Below are positions 37,794-48,739 of a stretch of DNA of 64,000 nt, one piece after another. Under the pieces are notes generated by a model that made no database searches, was not told the DNA's origin, and saw nothing but the letters and a program-made list of their open reading frames with translations. The stretch comes from Rosa chinensis (Eukaryota > Streptophyta > Magnoliopsida > Rosales > Rosaceae). The stretch is taken from assembly GCF_002994745.2 (NCBI RefSeq), contig NC_037090.1, forward strand, positions 38,931,001 to 38,995,000. Reading direction: 5' to 3'. The position numbers were made by a program, and so were the translations under genes. Every line of letters starts with the position of its first letter. The first letter of the stretch is position 1.

Positions 37794-38451
37794 GATTAAT
37801 CATGCACTGTTGCTCCCACTGAGCTCTATCATTGTTTTTATGAAGGAGCCATAGAAGAGATGGTCTCGTGTGGATTTGAATCAGTACTTGTGCAAACTCA
37901 GCCTGATTTTGACACAACTAGCTTGCTGATTTCTCATTTGATTTTGTGTTGGTAGGTAGATGCTCCACCTATTGTATGTAAATTACTTGCACTCGTTCAC
38001 TTTATATATGGACAACTTCTTTCCATCATTTACAATGTCAAGCATTATAATCTTTTAATGGTTGCAAATGGGCGAATGGCAGAGCCTCATAGTGATTCTG
38101 AAGTTCGTGACATAATAAAATTATGGGATTTTCAATTTATTTATTTTATTATTATTATTATTATTATTATTTTTCTATAAAAGGAGAGAAGAACATTGTA
38201 CGTCGTGACTACTCGATCTCATTCACCCCAGTATAATTTAGGAAGAGATCATAAATCAAAGTTATTGTCAACTGCTGCAAGATAATAACATAATATTCAT
38301 GTCTCTACGATTGATGCATGTGCTGCATAATGTACTATAATGCATGTGCATTTATCTGCCCTAACGATAAAGCATGAGTTAAGCTGTTAAGATATGCGGA
38401 TCCCATTTCTAGGAATAAAAACAATTCCGTTAAAAAAATAAAAACAATGGA

Positions 38452-38709
38452 TATAAAACTAGAAAATGGGTGTAGAATGTACTACGGAGGAAAAACTATT
38501 TCATGCATTCTCAGCTTGAGGGAGGTAAATTGCAATATACATGTTTCCTAGTTTAAGACGTGTTATACTAGTTTGATTAAGATTTCTATTCCTAATAGGA
38601 TAGGATTATGTTTTGTCTATAAATACCTACCTTCAAGATAGACTAGAAGAAGTTTGTACATCCGTGACCACTTGATCTCATTCACCCCAGCACCAAAATA
38701 ACCCTAGAT
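38452..38709 (+). repeat. Duplicated promoter segment upstream of the 136-aa gene
   Basis: It matches, with divergence, the DNA at 36820-36900 plus 37198-37280, including AACTAGAAAATGGGTG and GTCTATAAATACCTACCTTC. TATA box at 38618-38625. A third partial copy of its 3' edge (GATCTCATTCACCCCAG) is at 38216-38232. This suggests two tandemly duplicated gene units with different coding parts. Confidence 0.6.
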
Positions 38710-39120
38710 ATGGATGCTTCTGGAATCACAGTGAGACCAGCAGTGGGCAAGGAGAAGGAGAAGTACTCTGAAGAAGATCTAAAGGCTGCCGCCAGAGTCA
38801 TCAAAAAAGAAGGATGGCAGATTTGTGGTGATGATCACCAACACATTATTAGTTGCCCGTACTTGGAGTGTGTTCCACCTGGTGCAACTGTTGGCCCTGA
38901 CTATCTAGTAATATGTGACTTGTGTGGTTATGAGTTATTGCAGCCTACAGCGGCTCACTGTTGGATGTGCGGTAAGTGGGGAGTACGTGCGGTGGAGGCG
39001 TCTACCTTTGATGAGAGCTATCGTAACCACCTAGAAGAAGATTACATAGCAGAACCAATTGTGTATGCAGGGTACATAGACCTAGACAAAACTAAAAGTC
39101 AGACTCTGAAGATCACATAA
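38710..39120 (+). CDS. Small cysteine-rich zinc-ribbon-like protein, 136 aa, unknown function
   Basis: ATG at 38710 follows a TATA box (38618) by ~90 bp. The protein starts with a charged region (residues 14-35, EKEKYSEEDLKAAARVIKKE, helical), then C39, H43, H45, C49, C54 and a clear CX2C-X11-CX2C pair (C69, C72, C84, C87; VICDLCGYELLQPTAAHCWM), which would bind zinc as a ribbon or rubredoxin-like knuckle. No signal peptide or membrane segment. The last residues are encoded by the first of three ~40-bp imperfect repeats (AACTAAAAGTCAGACTCTGA) that run on past the stop to about 39190, so the C-terminus is plastic. I do not recognise a family. Intact frame and promoter suggest it may be expressed. 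Confidence 0.6.
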   Translation: MDASGITVRPAVGKEKEKYSEEDLKAAARVIKKEGWQICGDDHQHIISCPYLECVPPGATVGPDYLVICDLCGYELLQPTAAHCWMCGKWGVRAVEASTFDESYRNHLEEDYIAEPIVYAGYIDLDKTKSQTLKIT

Positions 39121-39195
39121 AGAAACATCATATAAAAACTAAAAGTCAGACTCTGAAGAAAATCAAAACTAAAAGTCGGACACTGCAGAAAAAGA
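39083..39195 (+). repeat. Three short tandem repeats at the 3' end of the 136-aa gene
   Basis: AAAACTAAAAGTCAGACTCT and close variants occur three times starting near 39090, 39135 and 39165. The first is coding and contains the gene's C-terminal residues; the others are in the 3'UTR. Confidence 0.6.
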
Positions 39196-39596
39196 AATGA
39201 TTTTATGCCAGAGCCGGAGACCTTGGCACAGAAGATCTTTGTTATTGTTTATATGTTTGCGTGGGTTCTATACTTGTATGCATACTTGTCTACAATAGCA
39301 AGTGGGATGTTAAAGAGAATAAGCAAAACTATCATCTCCTATTTCTAGTAGCCTGGGTTTAGGGAATGAGCGCCTGGTTCCTGATTGATTTCTACCTTAA
39401 CATGACAAATGACACTGGTATTCTTATTCCTGAAGATGTCAAAAAAAAAAAAACAAACAAACCAAGCACATTCAAAAAATGGAGCTTCAGGAGAGGGACT
39501 TTGCGAACATAATGCACCCCAGTGCCATCACCAAGAGTCCAAGAGAAGTTCGCAGAATGGGAACTTTGCCCTTCATCAACAAATTCGTCACCCTCA

Positions 39597-39866
39597 TCAA
39601 TCTGGCCAGAAATGCTGACACACCTCACTAATCTCATATTCTTCCTCTTCCCTTTGTCGGGCAACCTCATGCTCCTCATTTCGACGCAGGGTCATACATG
39701 GCGGTGAAATTGATTGTAAAGGGGCTACGTGTAGCGGTTCTCCAAACTTACATCCTACAAAAGTAGAACGATGCAACGAGTCAATAAATGCCCTTTTCGA
39801 AGGACTAAGTGGCGAAAAATTAGACCTTGATTCTTCACTGCTTGAGATGTTAGTGATAACCGGCAT
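39597..39866 (-). CDS. Short gene with 5'UTR intron, 89 aa, unknown
   Basis: ATG at 39866 lies three bases after a 3' splice site (TTTGTAG, 39870-39876). The 5'UTR exon ends with CTCAG/GTTAGT at 40149/40148, giving a 279-bp leader intron. The peptide has a Ser-rich start (MPVITNISSSEESRSNFSPL) and an acidic helical part (RQREEEEYEISE), then stops at 39597. A second frame overlapping the end (to about 39440) continues with protein-like sequence (GQIDEGDEFVDEGQSSHSAN), so either a frameshift or an unseen splice truncates the product. Not recognised. The two G-box motifs upstream support a real, possibly stress- or light-responsive promoter. Confidence 0.45.
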   Translation of the reverse strand: MPVITNISSSEESRSNFSPLSPSKRAFIDSLHRSTFVGCKFGEPLHVAPLQSISPPCMTLRRNEEHEVARQREEEEYEISEVCQHFWPD

Positions 39867-40339
39867 CCCCTACAAACGCTCTAACTTAGAAGTTAGCAAT
39901 CAAGTTTGATCCAACCTATCCTGCTCTAATTCTATTTTCAAGAACACAAACATTCAAACCTATAAACCCAGAAAAATTAATAGCCCATAACCTAATGAGT
40001 ACTATACCCAAAACCTTTAGGCACAAAGGAAAAAACACCACAAAAGGGCATGATAGCACATTCGATTTCACCCTGATAAAGCAAATTACAGGACAAATAC
40101 AAGAGAAACCAAAAAAGCATAAGAAGAAGTCAGCGATTCGATACTAACCTGAGACGAGGCAAAAGTAAAACCACAACCGAACACAACCGAATGCCGAGGA
40201 ACCAAACTCTACTTCTCACCCCTCGTCGATCCTCCTCTCTGATTTCCCCCTCTTGATCATCTCTCTAGTTCAAAACTCGTGTTCAAAGGTTGAAGATGGG
40301 TAAAAGTTTTTAATTGAAGCAAAGAGTGAAAACCTTCTC

Positions 40340-40560
40340 CATTTCTCTCTTTAAATAAAATTCCTCCGTGACGGTAGAAGCAAAAGGAACTGCCTCAGAA
40401 GATCGTGCCACGTGGCCCACGACCCCATTATTTACTTAGCTTAACCGAGTCATCGCATCGGTTTCCCATATAATAATGAGCCCTATTTATGACGAAGCGA
40501 CTTGTCGATGCACGCCAAGCCAATTAATAAGAGCCACGTGTCACCCCACCCTATTAGAGG
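40340..40560 (-). promoter_or_regulatory. Promoter with G-boxes for the minus-strand gene
   Basis: A TATA-like TTTATTTAAA (minus strand) at 40353-40362, a perfect palindromic G-box CCACGTGG at 40408-40415 and a second CACGTG at 40535-40540. G-boxes bind bZIP and bHLH factors in plants. Placement just upstream of the 5'UTR exon (~40149-40330) fits a core promoter. Confidence 0.45.
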
Positions 40561-41192
40561 ATAACTCAGAGTCTTTACCCCATTCAAAATTCAAAACAAC
40601 TCCGCCAACAGGCCTTGTCCTCCGCCATTGAGACATGTTCTCCCCCAACGACCTCTGCCCTCTGCCCTCTGCCATTTAGACATGTTTTTCATGAAACAAC
40701 TCTGCCCCTCAGCTAATTAGACATGTCTTTCATCAAATAACTCTGCCATCCGCCATCGAGACATGTTCGTCAACAATGAACCTTGTATCTCGTTAACAAG
40801 GTCTATTCAAATAAGTTCCTACTTAGCCGAATATTCCGTTAACATGGCCTATTCCGCCAAGTTCCTACTTAGCCCAATATCCCATTAACGAGATTTATCC
40901 CGCTAAGTTCACACTTAGCGCGAAAGATCTGGCAACTCAAATTTTCACCTACCGGCAATGACAATGACCTCCACGAGGCATTGCAGTTAAGCTTCTCCTT
41001 CAAAAAAGAGTGAAGGACAAGTTAACATAGCCTATGGCAGCCATTGATCAGGCCGTTAACTCCCGACATTTAGGCAATGAAAGATTAGGCTCGCTAGCTG
41101 AAGCCCAAAGGCAGCTCTCCTCACTAAACAATTGTTTGACCAAATGGAGGTCTTTCTTAGTCGGGGAGTGGGGGACTCCCTGGAGGGCCAAG
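40561..41192 (+). mobile_element. Likely internal 3' end of a Ty3/gypsy element
   Basis: Low-complexity repeats of GCCATYNAGACATGT type (40620-40760) and of CCTACTTAGCCNAATATTCC type (40820-40900) are followed by a purine-rich GGGGAGTGGGGGA (41163-41175) just before the presumed LTR start at 41193. This matches the tail between pol and 3' LTR in Tat/Ogre-like elements. No coding domain is visible. Confidence 0.4.
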
Positions 41193-44100
41193 TGTTAAGA
41201 TCAAAATTTTTAAAGCTCAATATATGGCTTTGTGGATGTTTGTGACCCGAACATCAAAACAAATTCCATCTGTTTGTTTAAAAAATACACACAGAGTCAA
41301 TTTAAATCAAGATGGTTGAATGCCAAAGAAGGAAGCACATCTTCTCATTCATACAAGTGTCAAGGTGTTAGTAGTTGAGTTCCTAATCATGATAAGATCT
41401 AATTCAAATTTATAAAGGAGCTAGCTATCAACTCTATTGTCTTCTGAAGTTAAATGCTAGGCTTATCTCTAAGGTGGGGAAACATATGAAAGACGAGCTG
41501 CAAAGATAAAGGAGTTGGCATGGTCAAAATGGTTGTATTTGATATTGAATAACAAATGATTTGAAAATTCAAACCACAGTCATCTCATCTCTATCTTATC
41601 CATTTGTTTGCTCTATAAATAAAGCCTTAAACTGGAGGAGGAACGAAAGGGGAAGTAAAAAAGAGAGAGAGGAGGGAAAAAGCAGAGAGGCCAGGCTAGG
41701 TAGAATAAGCAACAAAAGAGAAAAAGAAAAAAAATAGACAAAGGAGAGAGCAGTGGGAAACACACAGAGGAGAGAAGAAAAAGACTATGAGCAAGGGAAG
41801 AAGAGAAAATTAATCTGAAGCTAAGAAGAGACCACGAGAAGCTACAAATATTCAGCAGTGGAAAGCTAATAGGTGATCAACTCCTAAATAAGAAGTTGAT
41901 GGTCTATTCTCTCCCCAAGAGTCCCTCGTTGCTCTCTCACCAATGGCTTCCAGGCAAGACACTAAGTCGATATCAAGCCCTCATTCGCAGCCGTAGTTTC
42001 ACTCCTTGCTCACTTTGTTTTTCGATGTCTATATGGAGGTGTGTCCTGCGTATAGGCAGTGAAAGCAAAGTGAGCTAGACCATGCATGGTGATTCATTTC
42101 GTTCGATGTCTATATGGCGGTGCGTTCTGTGCATAGGTGGTGAAAGCAAAGTGAATTAAACCTAGCATAGTGGGTGGTGCCTCTCACTCAAGCATATGAG
42201 CATTCATTGCACGCAAACTATATAAATGGAGGGGAGAATGAATTGGCCAGCTTATACGGAGGATTGAACATGTCTATTCAATCCTAGCAAAATACATGTC
42301 AAAGCCTCAAAATTGTGGGACCTCTGTGAAGCAATGGCTTGTATGGCGTCTGCAAAGAAACAAGTCCTTATGGTGTTCCTTTTCAAAACTATGTCTGCAA
42401 ATGAAAGATAACTATTGCACTACTACCATCAAAAGAAGAAAATCGAAGAAGCTACATAGCTAATGGCTATCTGACATCTTTGTTAAATATCAAACTCCAC
42501 TGCTCCACCATCTTAATTAATGATGGGACACGGATTCATCTAAGAAACAAGGATGAATTCTCTAGCTAAAGTGGAAACATATGAAAGAAGTGAAGAGGCA
42601 AATGGAAATTATTCTATGCACCGACGGTGCAAGTGACCCAACCCTTATAAAATAATCTCAACCCTTGATATTTATTATCAACTTTATTTTTAATAAATAA
42701 AAAGTGTATTTAATGCAATCTAACCATTCATTTGTGTTGGTGCAAGTGCACGGCGGTGCTCTGAATAATCTCTCAGAGGCAAATTAAAGACAAAGTCCAC
42801 CGCTTTAAGTATTATGAAAGGGAATTATGAATCCCACTTGAACTACACGGTGCTTATTTTTTAACACGACCAAAAGTCTAAAGCCAAAGTTGTGTATGGA
42901 ATTTTGCTAGGCAATTGACACCAAAATAAAAAAAGGATAGAGAACATAAATAAATAAGTTAATGGATTATTGTTCAAATAAATATATCCATTAATTTAAT
43001 AGCTTTCCAGACAATTCTCAAACAAAGTTGGGCCTCCTACAAAAAAATGGAAGCAAGCCCACTCTACAAAAGTCCACATTAAATCTTCGACTCCAATCTC
43101 AAAGCTCGTCTTGATGGGTGTCTAGATTAAATATTCATCATCAAATGATACAAGCTTCGGAGATTGTCGACAACTTTACCAAAATTGGGGTGTCCACTTA
43201 AGATATTCAGTTGACAAATTTACTAAAATATATGTTGATCACTTGGTACAAAACCAAAAACTCAAACCTATGAATTACAATGGTTTTGTGATGCCCCGAA
43301 AATTCGTAATTATTTTCCGAGGAATTTCCAGAATCTAATTTATGGTTGTTGGACGGTTTCGTGGCTCGTGGACGGAGCGGAAATGTTTCGGACGAAATTC
43401 TATTTGAAAAGTGTGACTTTAGGGGTGGCGCGAAGGTTGACTTTTTATTTGTTGGGATTCTCTGAAAACTTCCTTCACGAAAGTTGTAGAGGACGTCGAT
43501 ACGAGTTCGTGGATATGTGGAACGCGAGAATCGGAGTTCGTATGAGGAAGTTATGGCCATTGGAAGGAATTTCCATTTTGGTATAAATAGAAGTTTCCCA
43601 AGTTGGAAACTTACTATTTTCATTTGGTTTCCTTTTCCGGAAAACCAATTTTCCTTTCTCTCTCTTCTCTCTCGGCTGCTACCTTCAGAAACGAAATTTT
43701 CCTTCTGACCCAACCCGAACCCGGACGATCCGACCCGACTTTTCCGGCGAACTGCGGCGGTCTCCGGCGACGAAACTTTCCAGATCAGTTCGTCTCCTCC
43801 GTCTGGTCGTCCCTGTGGTGTCCTCTAGCACCGATTCTCGGTGGTGGCGGCGGTAGAAGGCGGTGCAGGTTGGCGTTTTCGGACCCGGTCGGAAATCCTT
43901 GTTCCGACGTCGGTGAGGCTTAAAGTCTTCTTGGTTGAGCTCAGAGCAGCCTCGTTGATCGATCCTTGGTGGTTGTTTGGATCGATTCACGTGAAACTTC
44001 GATCAACTCGGATTGGATTACTGTTCACGGCTTGTGAGGTAGTTTTCGATCCATTAAGCTTGTTTTCTGACTTCGAGCCTGTTATGAATGTTCACAAGCA

Positions 44101-44358
44101 TGTTTAGATGAAGAATTTTGATGTTGGGAGTTTTGTGAAATATTGAGTTTTGGCCGGCGGCGGTGCGCCACCGTCTGTGGCGGCGTTCCGGCGGTGTTCC
44201 GGCCACTTAAGGAACTATTTTTAGTATTATATATGTTCTACTCGTTGATACGAGCGTTTTGATATATAATATGCAAGTTTTGGAGTTCGTTTGGAATTGT
44301 TATGATTTTTGTAGTTTCATACCGATCAATTTATTCTATCTGTGAGGATTTGAGCGTC

Positions 44359-44407
44359 CGATCGACTTGTGGTTTGGTCACATCGATCGCAAACCACAAG
44401 TCGATCG
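44359..44407. repeat. Perfect 18-bp inverted repeat with 13-bp loop
   Basis: Arms CGATCGACTTGTGGTTTG (44359-44376) and its exact inverse (44390-44407); the loop itself contains CGATCG. Lies in the solo LTR downstream of the likely transcription start, so RNA would form a strong hairpin. Confidence 0.85.
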
Positions 44408-45302
44408 TGGACGTATTCCGGAGACTTTGGGAGGTCTCGGATGTGGTTTTTCCTCGATTGGCGCCACTTTGGGGATTTTAGTTCAAAACAGGGGTTTCGG
44501 ACTTAAATCGTTTGTGAATTATTATTAAGTGGAAACCGATTGTGATTAGGTACTTGACGAAGTATTTGGACGAGTTGTTGGTGATAGTTTTGGTTCAGTT
44601 CTGTATTGAAGACGCAGCAGGAGTTCGAGGTGAGTAATCTCACTAAGTTCATTCACGAACGGGTTGACCTTATTGTTTTGAGAGTTATTTAGTTAACTGC
44701 AAACTATAGTTAGTATTAGTGGCCTTCCTGAGTGAATGACCACTTATATATATATTTACGTGGATTATGTATATTCTTGTGGGTTGATGAGTGAATTGAA
44801 GCAATAGGTATTGATGGGTTTCATTCTATTGTTTGGGGGCTTGACTTTTCGGGAAACATTTTGTGGGAATTGGGAATTTCTATTGTTTTGAAAAGTGTCA
44901 AGATTTGGTGTGAGTTGCTTTGATGTGATTTGAATGTTTTGATCTAACGACCGGGGGTAAGAGGATCAGAGAGTCACAGGTTGTGATTTCTCATTTTGGT
45001 TTGATTTAATGTTTTGATCTGAAGACCGGGGAGGTCTGATGATTGGAGGTCACGGGGTGACATCTCCTTTTGTGTGAGTTGAGTAACTTTTGGGTCCTGA
45101 GTGACCATTTTGAAAGGTTTTGATCTGACGACCTGGGAGGTCTGAGGATTTGGGGTTGCTGGGAGTAACCTCAGGCATATATATCGGGACTTCACGCCTT
45201 TGGCCGGGTTTGTGGATACGATCAGTTAGAGCTCTAGTCTGTTGCCATAGTACATCATGGGGGTAGCGGGGAGCTATCTGATGCTCATGAGTACGTGTTT
45301 TT

Positions 45303-45690
45303 AAAAGGGAGTTTCGGGGATTCTTTCTTTTAAATGTCATGGGAGGACTTGTTTATCATATTTAATTGTCAGAGTTTCAATTATTATGATTTTGTCACGG
45401 GGTGACTTGTGTTGATTTGAGAATGTGTTTTAAAAGGGAGTTTCGGGGATTCTTTCTTTTAAATGTCCTGGGAGGACTTGTTTATCATATTTAATTGTCA
45501 GAGTTTCAATTATTATGATTTTGTCACGGGGTGACTTGTGTTGATTTGAGAATGTGTTTTAAAAGGGAGTTTCGGGGATTCTTTCTTTTAAATTTCCTGG
45601 GAGGACTTGTTTATCATATTTAATTGTCAGAGTTTCAATTTATATGATTTGGTCACGGTGTAACCTTTATTGTTTCTTTTGGGAAAAGAA
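45303..45690 (+). repeat. Three tandem 129-bp repeats within the solo LTR
   Basis: AAAAGGGAGTTTCGGGGATT recurs at 45303, 45432 and 45561, exact period 129. Copies one and two are nearly identical; the third decays near its end. A looser repeat around TTTTGATCTGA-GACC-GGGAGG occurs just upstream at about 44938, 45012 and 45117. Confidence 0.85.
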
Positions 45691-46203
45691 TGTGCTGTTT
45701 TGGGAAAACATGGTGTGTGTTCCTTTTTACGAGTTGATGGGTTTCCTCGTTAGGCGAGTTGTGCATGTGTGGTTTTGAGTTACTCATACGGGCTTGCAAA
45801 GGCTTACCGGGTTTGTTGTGTGGCAACCCGGTACACCATTCAAACGGTGTAGGGGTTAATCTTGCAGGTTAGGATAATCGAGGTTGAGGCAGCGAGCTAG
45901 CAGCTTTATGGTAGGAAGCCACCTTTGTGACTTTACTTTTGATAAGGACTTCCGTTGTATAGTTACTCTGAGCAGCCTTTACGTTTTATTTTGTTGTTGA
46001 CAATTTAATTCGTAAGCTTGTGTAATATATAACTCTTTGGATGCGAGTGTATATTAACTTTGAGGGTTCAGGACATCAATATGTGTGTAAGTTTAAGGGA
46101 AAAAGATTTCAGGTACTTTGTATTGATGACTGGACGTTCACGCATATATAATTATGGGGTTATATATATCGATTTTCATGTGTGTAAAATCGGGGGCATG
46201 ACA

Positions 46204-46730
46204 GGTTTGATCCCTTCACAGGGTATGTAGGCAGTCTAGCGACCCACTAGATGCAACTGCAACTCTAAACAGAATCCTTGACTCCAACAGTCAAATTCGG
46301 CCAGTCCCAAATAAATCACTGACTCCTGTCAAATTTTTCCAACACCAGAAAAATCAAATTCATTCCTATATAACACAAATAAAGTCCAAACCAAATTCAA
46401 GGGATTTAAACTCCCTCCCAAATACAAATTCAAAATAAATAGGTCACCTACCCATTTAAACCTCAAATACCGGAACTACATGTGGTTTGATCCCGCAAAG
46501 GGTATGTAGGCAATCTAAAACCAAATCTATCTAGATTCAACCGCGTCCTAAATACAAAATCGAATCCCTGGTCCACTTAAACCAAATTCGTCCCAAACAC
46601 TACTCTTATTTCAAAATCAAAGCCCTGCAATGAGTTATTCACTCATTGAAACTCGATCTTGAATTACGAGTGGCTTGATCATTTTCCAAGGGTATGTAGG
46701 CAACCCACTCAAATATCCGGGTGCAGCTGT
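46204..46730 (+). repeat. Dispersed repeat motif of the gypsy LTR
   Basis: Three units containing TTGATC, a short spacer and GGGTATGTAGGCA, spaced about 277 and 191 bp apart. They allow the pre-insertion state at the solo LTR to be checked. Confidence 0.6.
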
Positions 46731-47560
46731 AAAAACAAACAAACACACATCTCATCAATTGGTTTCTTCATAAATGGAATAAAAGGGTTTTCCCCTGTTA
46801 TAAGATATGAGACACATTCTGTCTAGAATGGGTCGAACCCAAAATAATAAAAACTCTATTCTTTTAATGAATACGAGTAAAATTATGTTGAGTGACATTT
46901 TCGCTCACTGTGTACAATTTTTACTCAACACCAAGCAAGGGCCCACCCAAAATGGCAAAAGCGCTCACTTAGACAAAGTCATGGTTGACGGTGCACTCGC
47001 ATTGATTATGCCCGACATATTGCCTGGGGCTTTGCCTTAGCGGCAGTAACTCCCCAACCAGAAATCCCTCCTTGACTAGGGACTTGTACATACATGGTAC
47101 TATAGGTGATAACCAACACATATTGGAGTCCACCTCCCATTGTCGGACCCCCGTAAACACTGCATGCCAACCTCTAATGACAAACCAGCCTCAGGCCAAA
47201 CCAAGCTTTGATGTGCCACCACGCGCCACTCAAAGTTGTCCCCTGAGGAATGTTCAAAGCCTTCAGACTAAAGCATATTAATCCTACATCGAAACCAAGA
47301 CTGAGATTAGTTCTCACTTCACCTATAAAAGATCAATTTCTCTCCCTTCATTTACTACGCATTGAATACTTACCTACGGATACTCTGTCAAAATATTGTC
47401 TAACTTTGGCATCGGAGGAGCGAATACAACCAATCACGATCTTCCCTCTTGACGTCGATGTATTTCATTTGACAGGTAGCGTCATTTCACAACCTTGTAA
47501 AGATATCGGAAGATTGGGACCCTCGTCCACGTTATCAGAAGCTGACACCAAGTGACGGTA

Positions 47561-48739
47561 TTCTGAGCATTAACATTCTTTAATTAGTTATAAACTTCTT
47601 ATCATGTTTAGTATCCCACTTGATTTTATCTATCTCAAAGTCAAAACCCATAACAAAAACCCAATTCACATTGGGATAAAGGATAAAAAGAAACAACAAA
47701 ACCGAAGATAAGCTATAGATGATATTTTTCTTTGCAAAGAGCATCTGTGCACCAGATCTGCTATTGTGTTTTGCTTGGGGTTTTGATTTGAACTGCAATT
47801 TGCTTGGGATTTTGATTCAAGCTGCCATTTGCTTGGGATTTTGATTCAAGCTGCAATTGTTTGTTGTTTTCATTCCGGGTATACATCAGATCCTCCGTTT
47901 TAGGAAAAGTTTCACCCAAATTGCTTGATTCAAACTTTCACCCAAATTGCTTGATTCAAACTATTAAGTTTTCTTCGCTCTTGGCTTCACTTTGACGAAT
48001 GAAACTGGCCTTTTAGTTTTTGTTGTAGCAGCGGCAGAACAAAGAAATTGAAATCCCAACCTCTTTTCTCTTTAACAGTCTGGTCAACCCGACTTTTTTT
48101 CCTTCTTTTTCTTCTTTTCCACCTTTATTTCTCTGTTTAATACGCCTTGATGTTTAATAAGAGTACAATTTGGTTCCTATGAAAAAAATGGCAAATTTTT
48201 CTATATCTTTGCAATTGATACGGAAAACGGATGTTTTATATGTACAGTACGTTGTTCACATACTATTCCAGTATAATACGCAAATTTACTAATTATGTAT
48301 TGATTTGCGATTATTATTTTGTTGCGAGATTTTGGGGAAGTTTACTGATTTCTATTTTCGATTGTTATCCATCGCCATACATGATTGTGATTATATTATC
48401 ATGCCAGCATGTTGTCTCCGACTTTCGAGGTGATGTGAGTACTACTACCTTCATGGTAGGGTCATGATATCCCTTTCAGCCTCTGTGGTGATGCAGTGCC
48501 ATCTTAGATGTGGCGACCTGAGTGGGTATACCACAGTGCCGTATTATTAAGCCAATAGGAGCTCGATACGTCGTAGACGTACCATAGACCTACCAACTTA
48601 ATACTACAAGACTTTTTGAAATGCAAATTTTAGTAAATAGGAGACAAAGAAAACTTTTAAGAAAGGACTTTCGATCAACAACCCAATATTCAAATTAACA
48701 AGTCTAAAAATGTTTCAAAAATAAAGTGGGCAAGTGCAC
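47561..48739. other. Spacer with a short tandem repeat, no gene
   Basis: TTTGCTTGGGATTTTGATTC and variants repeat three times at about 47772-47850, and TTTCACCCAAATTGCTTGAT twice at about 47910-47960. No protein-like frame. Confidence 0.4.

Larger units (their letters stand above)
43287..46203 (+). mobile_element. Solo LTR, 2.9 kb, with perfect 5-bp TSD
   Basis: Starts TGTGATGCCCCG and ends GGGGGCATGACA, an inverted pair. The 5-mer GGTTT occurs directly before (43282-43286) and after (46204-46208). Removing it restores a repeat unit of the surrounding gypsy LTR (GAATTACAATGG joined to TTTGATCCC, compare GAATTACGAGTGGCTTGATC at 46663), confirming a clean insertion. TATA box TATAAATAG at 43582-43590, then a CT-rich and GC-rich U5/UTR-like block and a splice-donor-like GAG/GTGAGTAA near 44629. 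No internal region, so recombination has removed it. Confidence 0.8.
41193..47560 (+). mobile_element. Tat/Ogre-like gypsy LTR, interrupted by a solo LTR
   Basis: It starts TGTTAAGATC after a polypurine stretch. Two promoter-like points exist: CTATAAATAAAG near 41613 and CTATAAAAG near 47323. The sequence CTAACTTTGGCATCGGAGGA at 47400-47419 is characteristic of the 3' (R/U5) part of Tat-type LTRs. Three copies of a motif ending GGGTATGTAGGCA occur (46222, 46499, 46690), also typical. A 2,917-bp solo LTR splits it at 43287-46203. Without that, the LTR would be about 3.4 kb. The right end is approximate. Confidence 0.5.
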
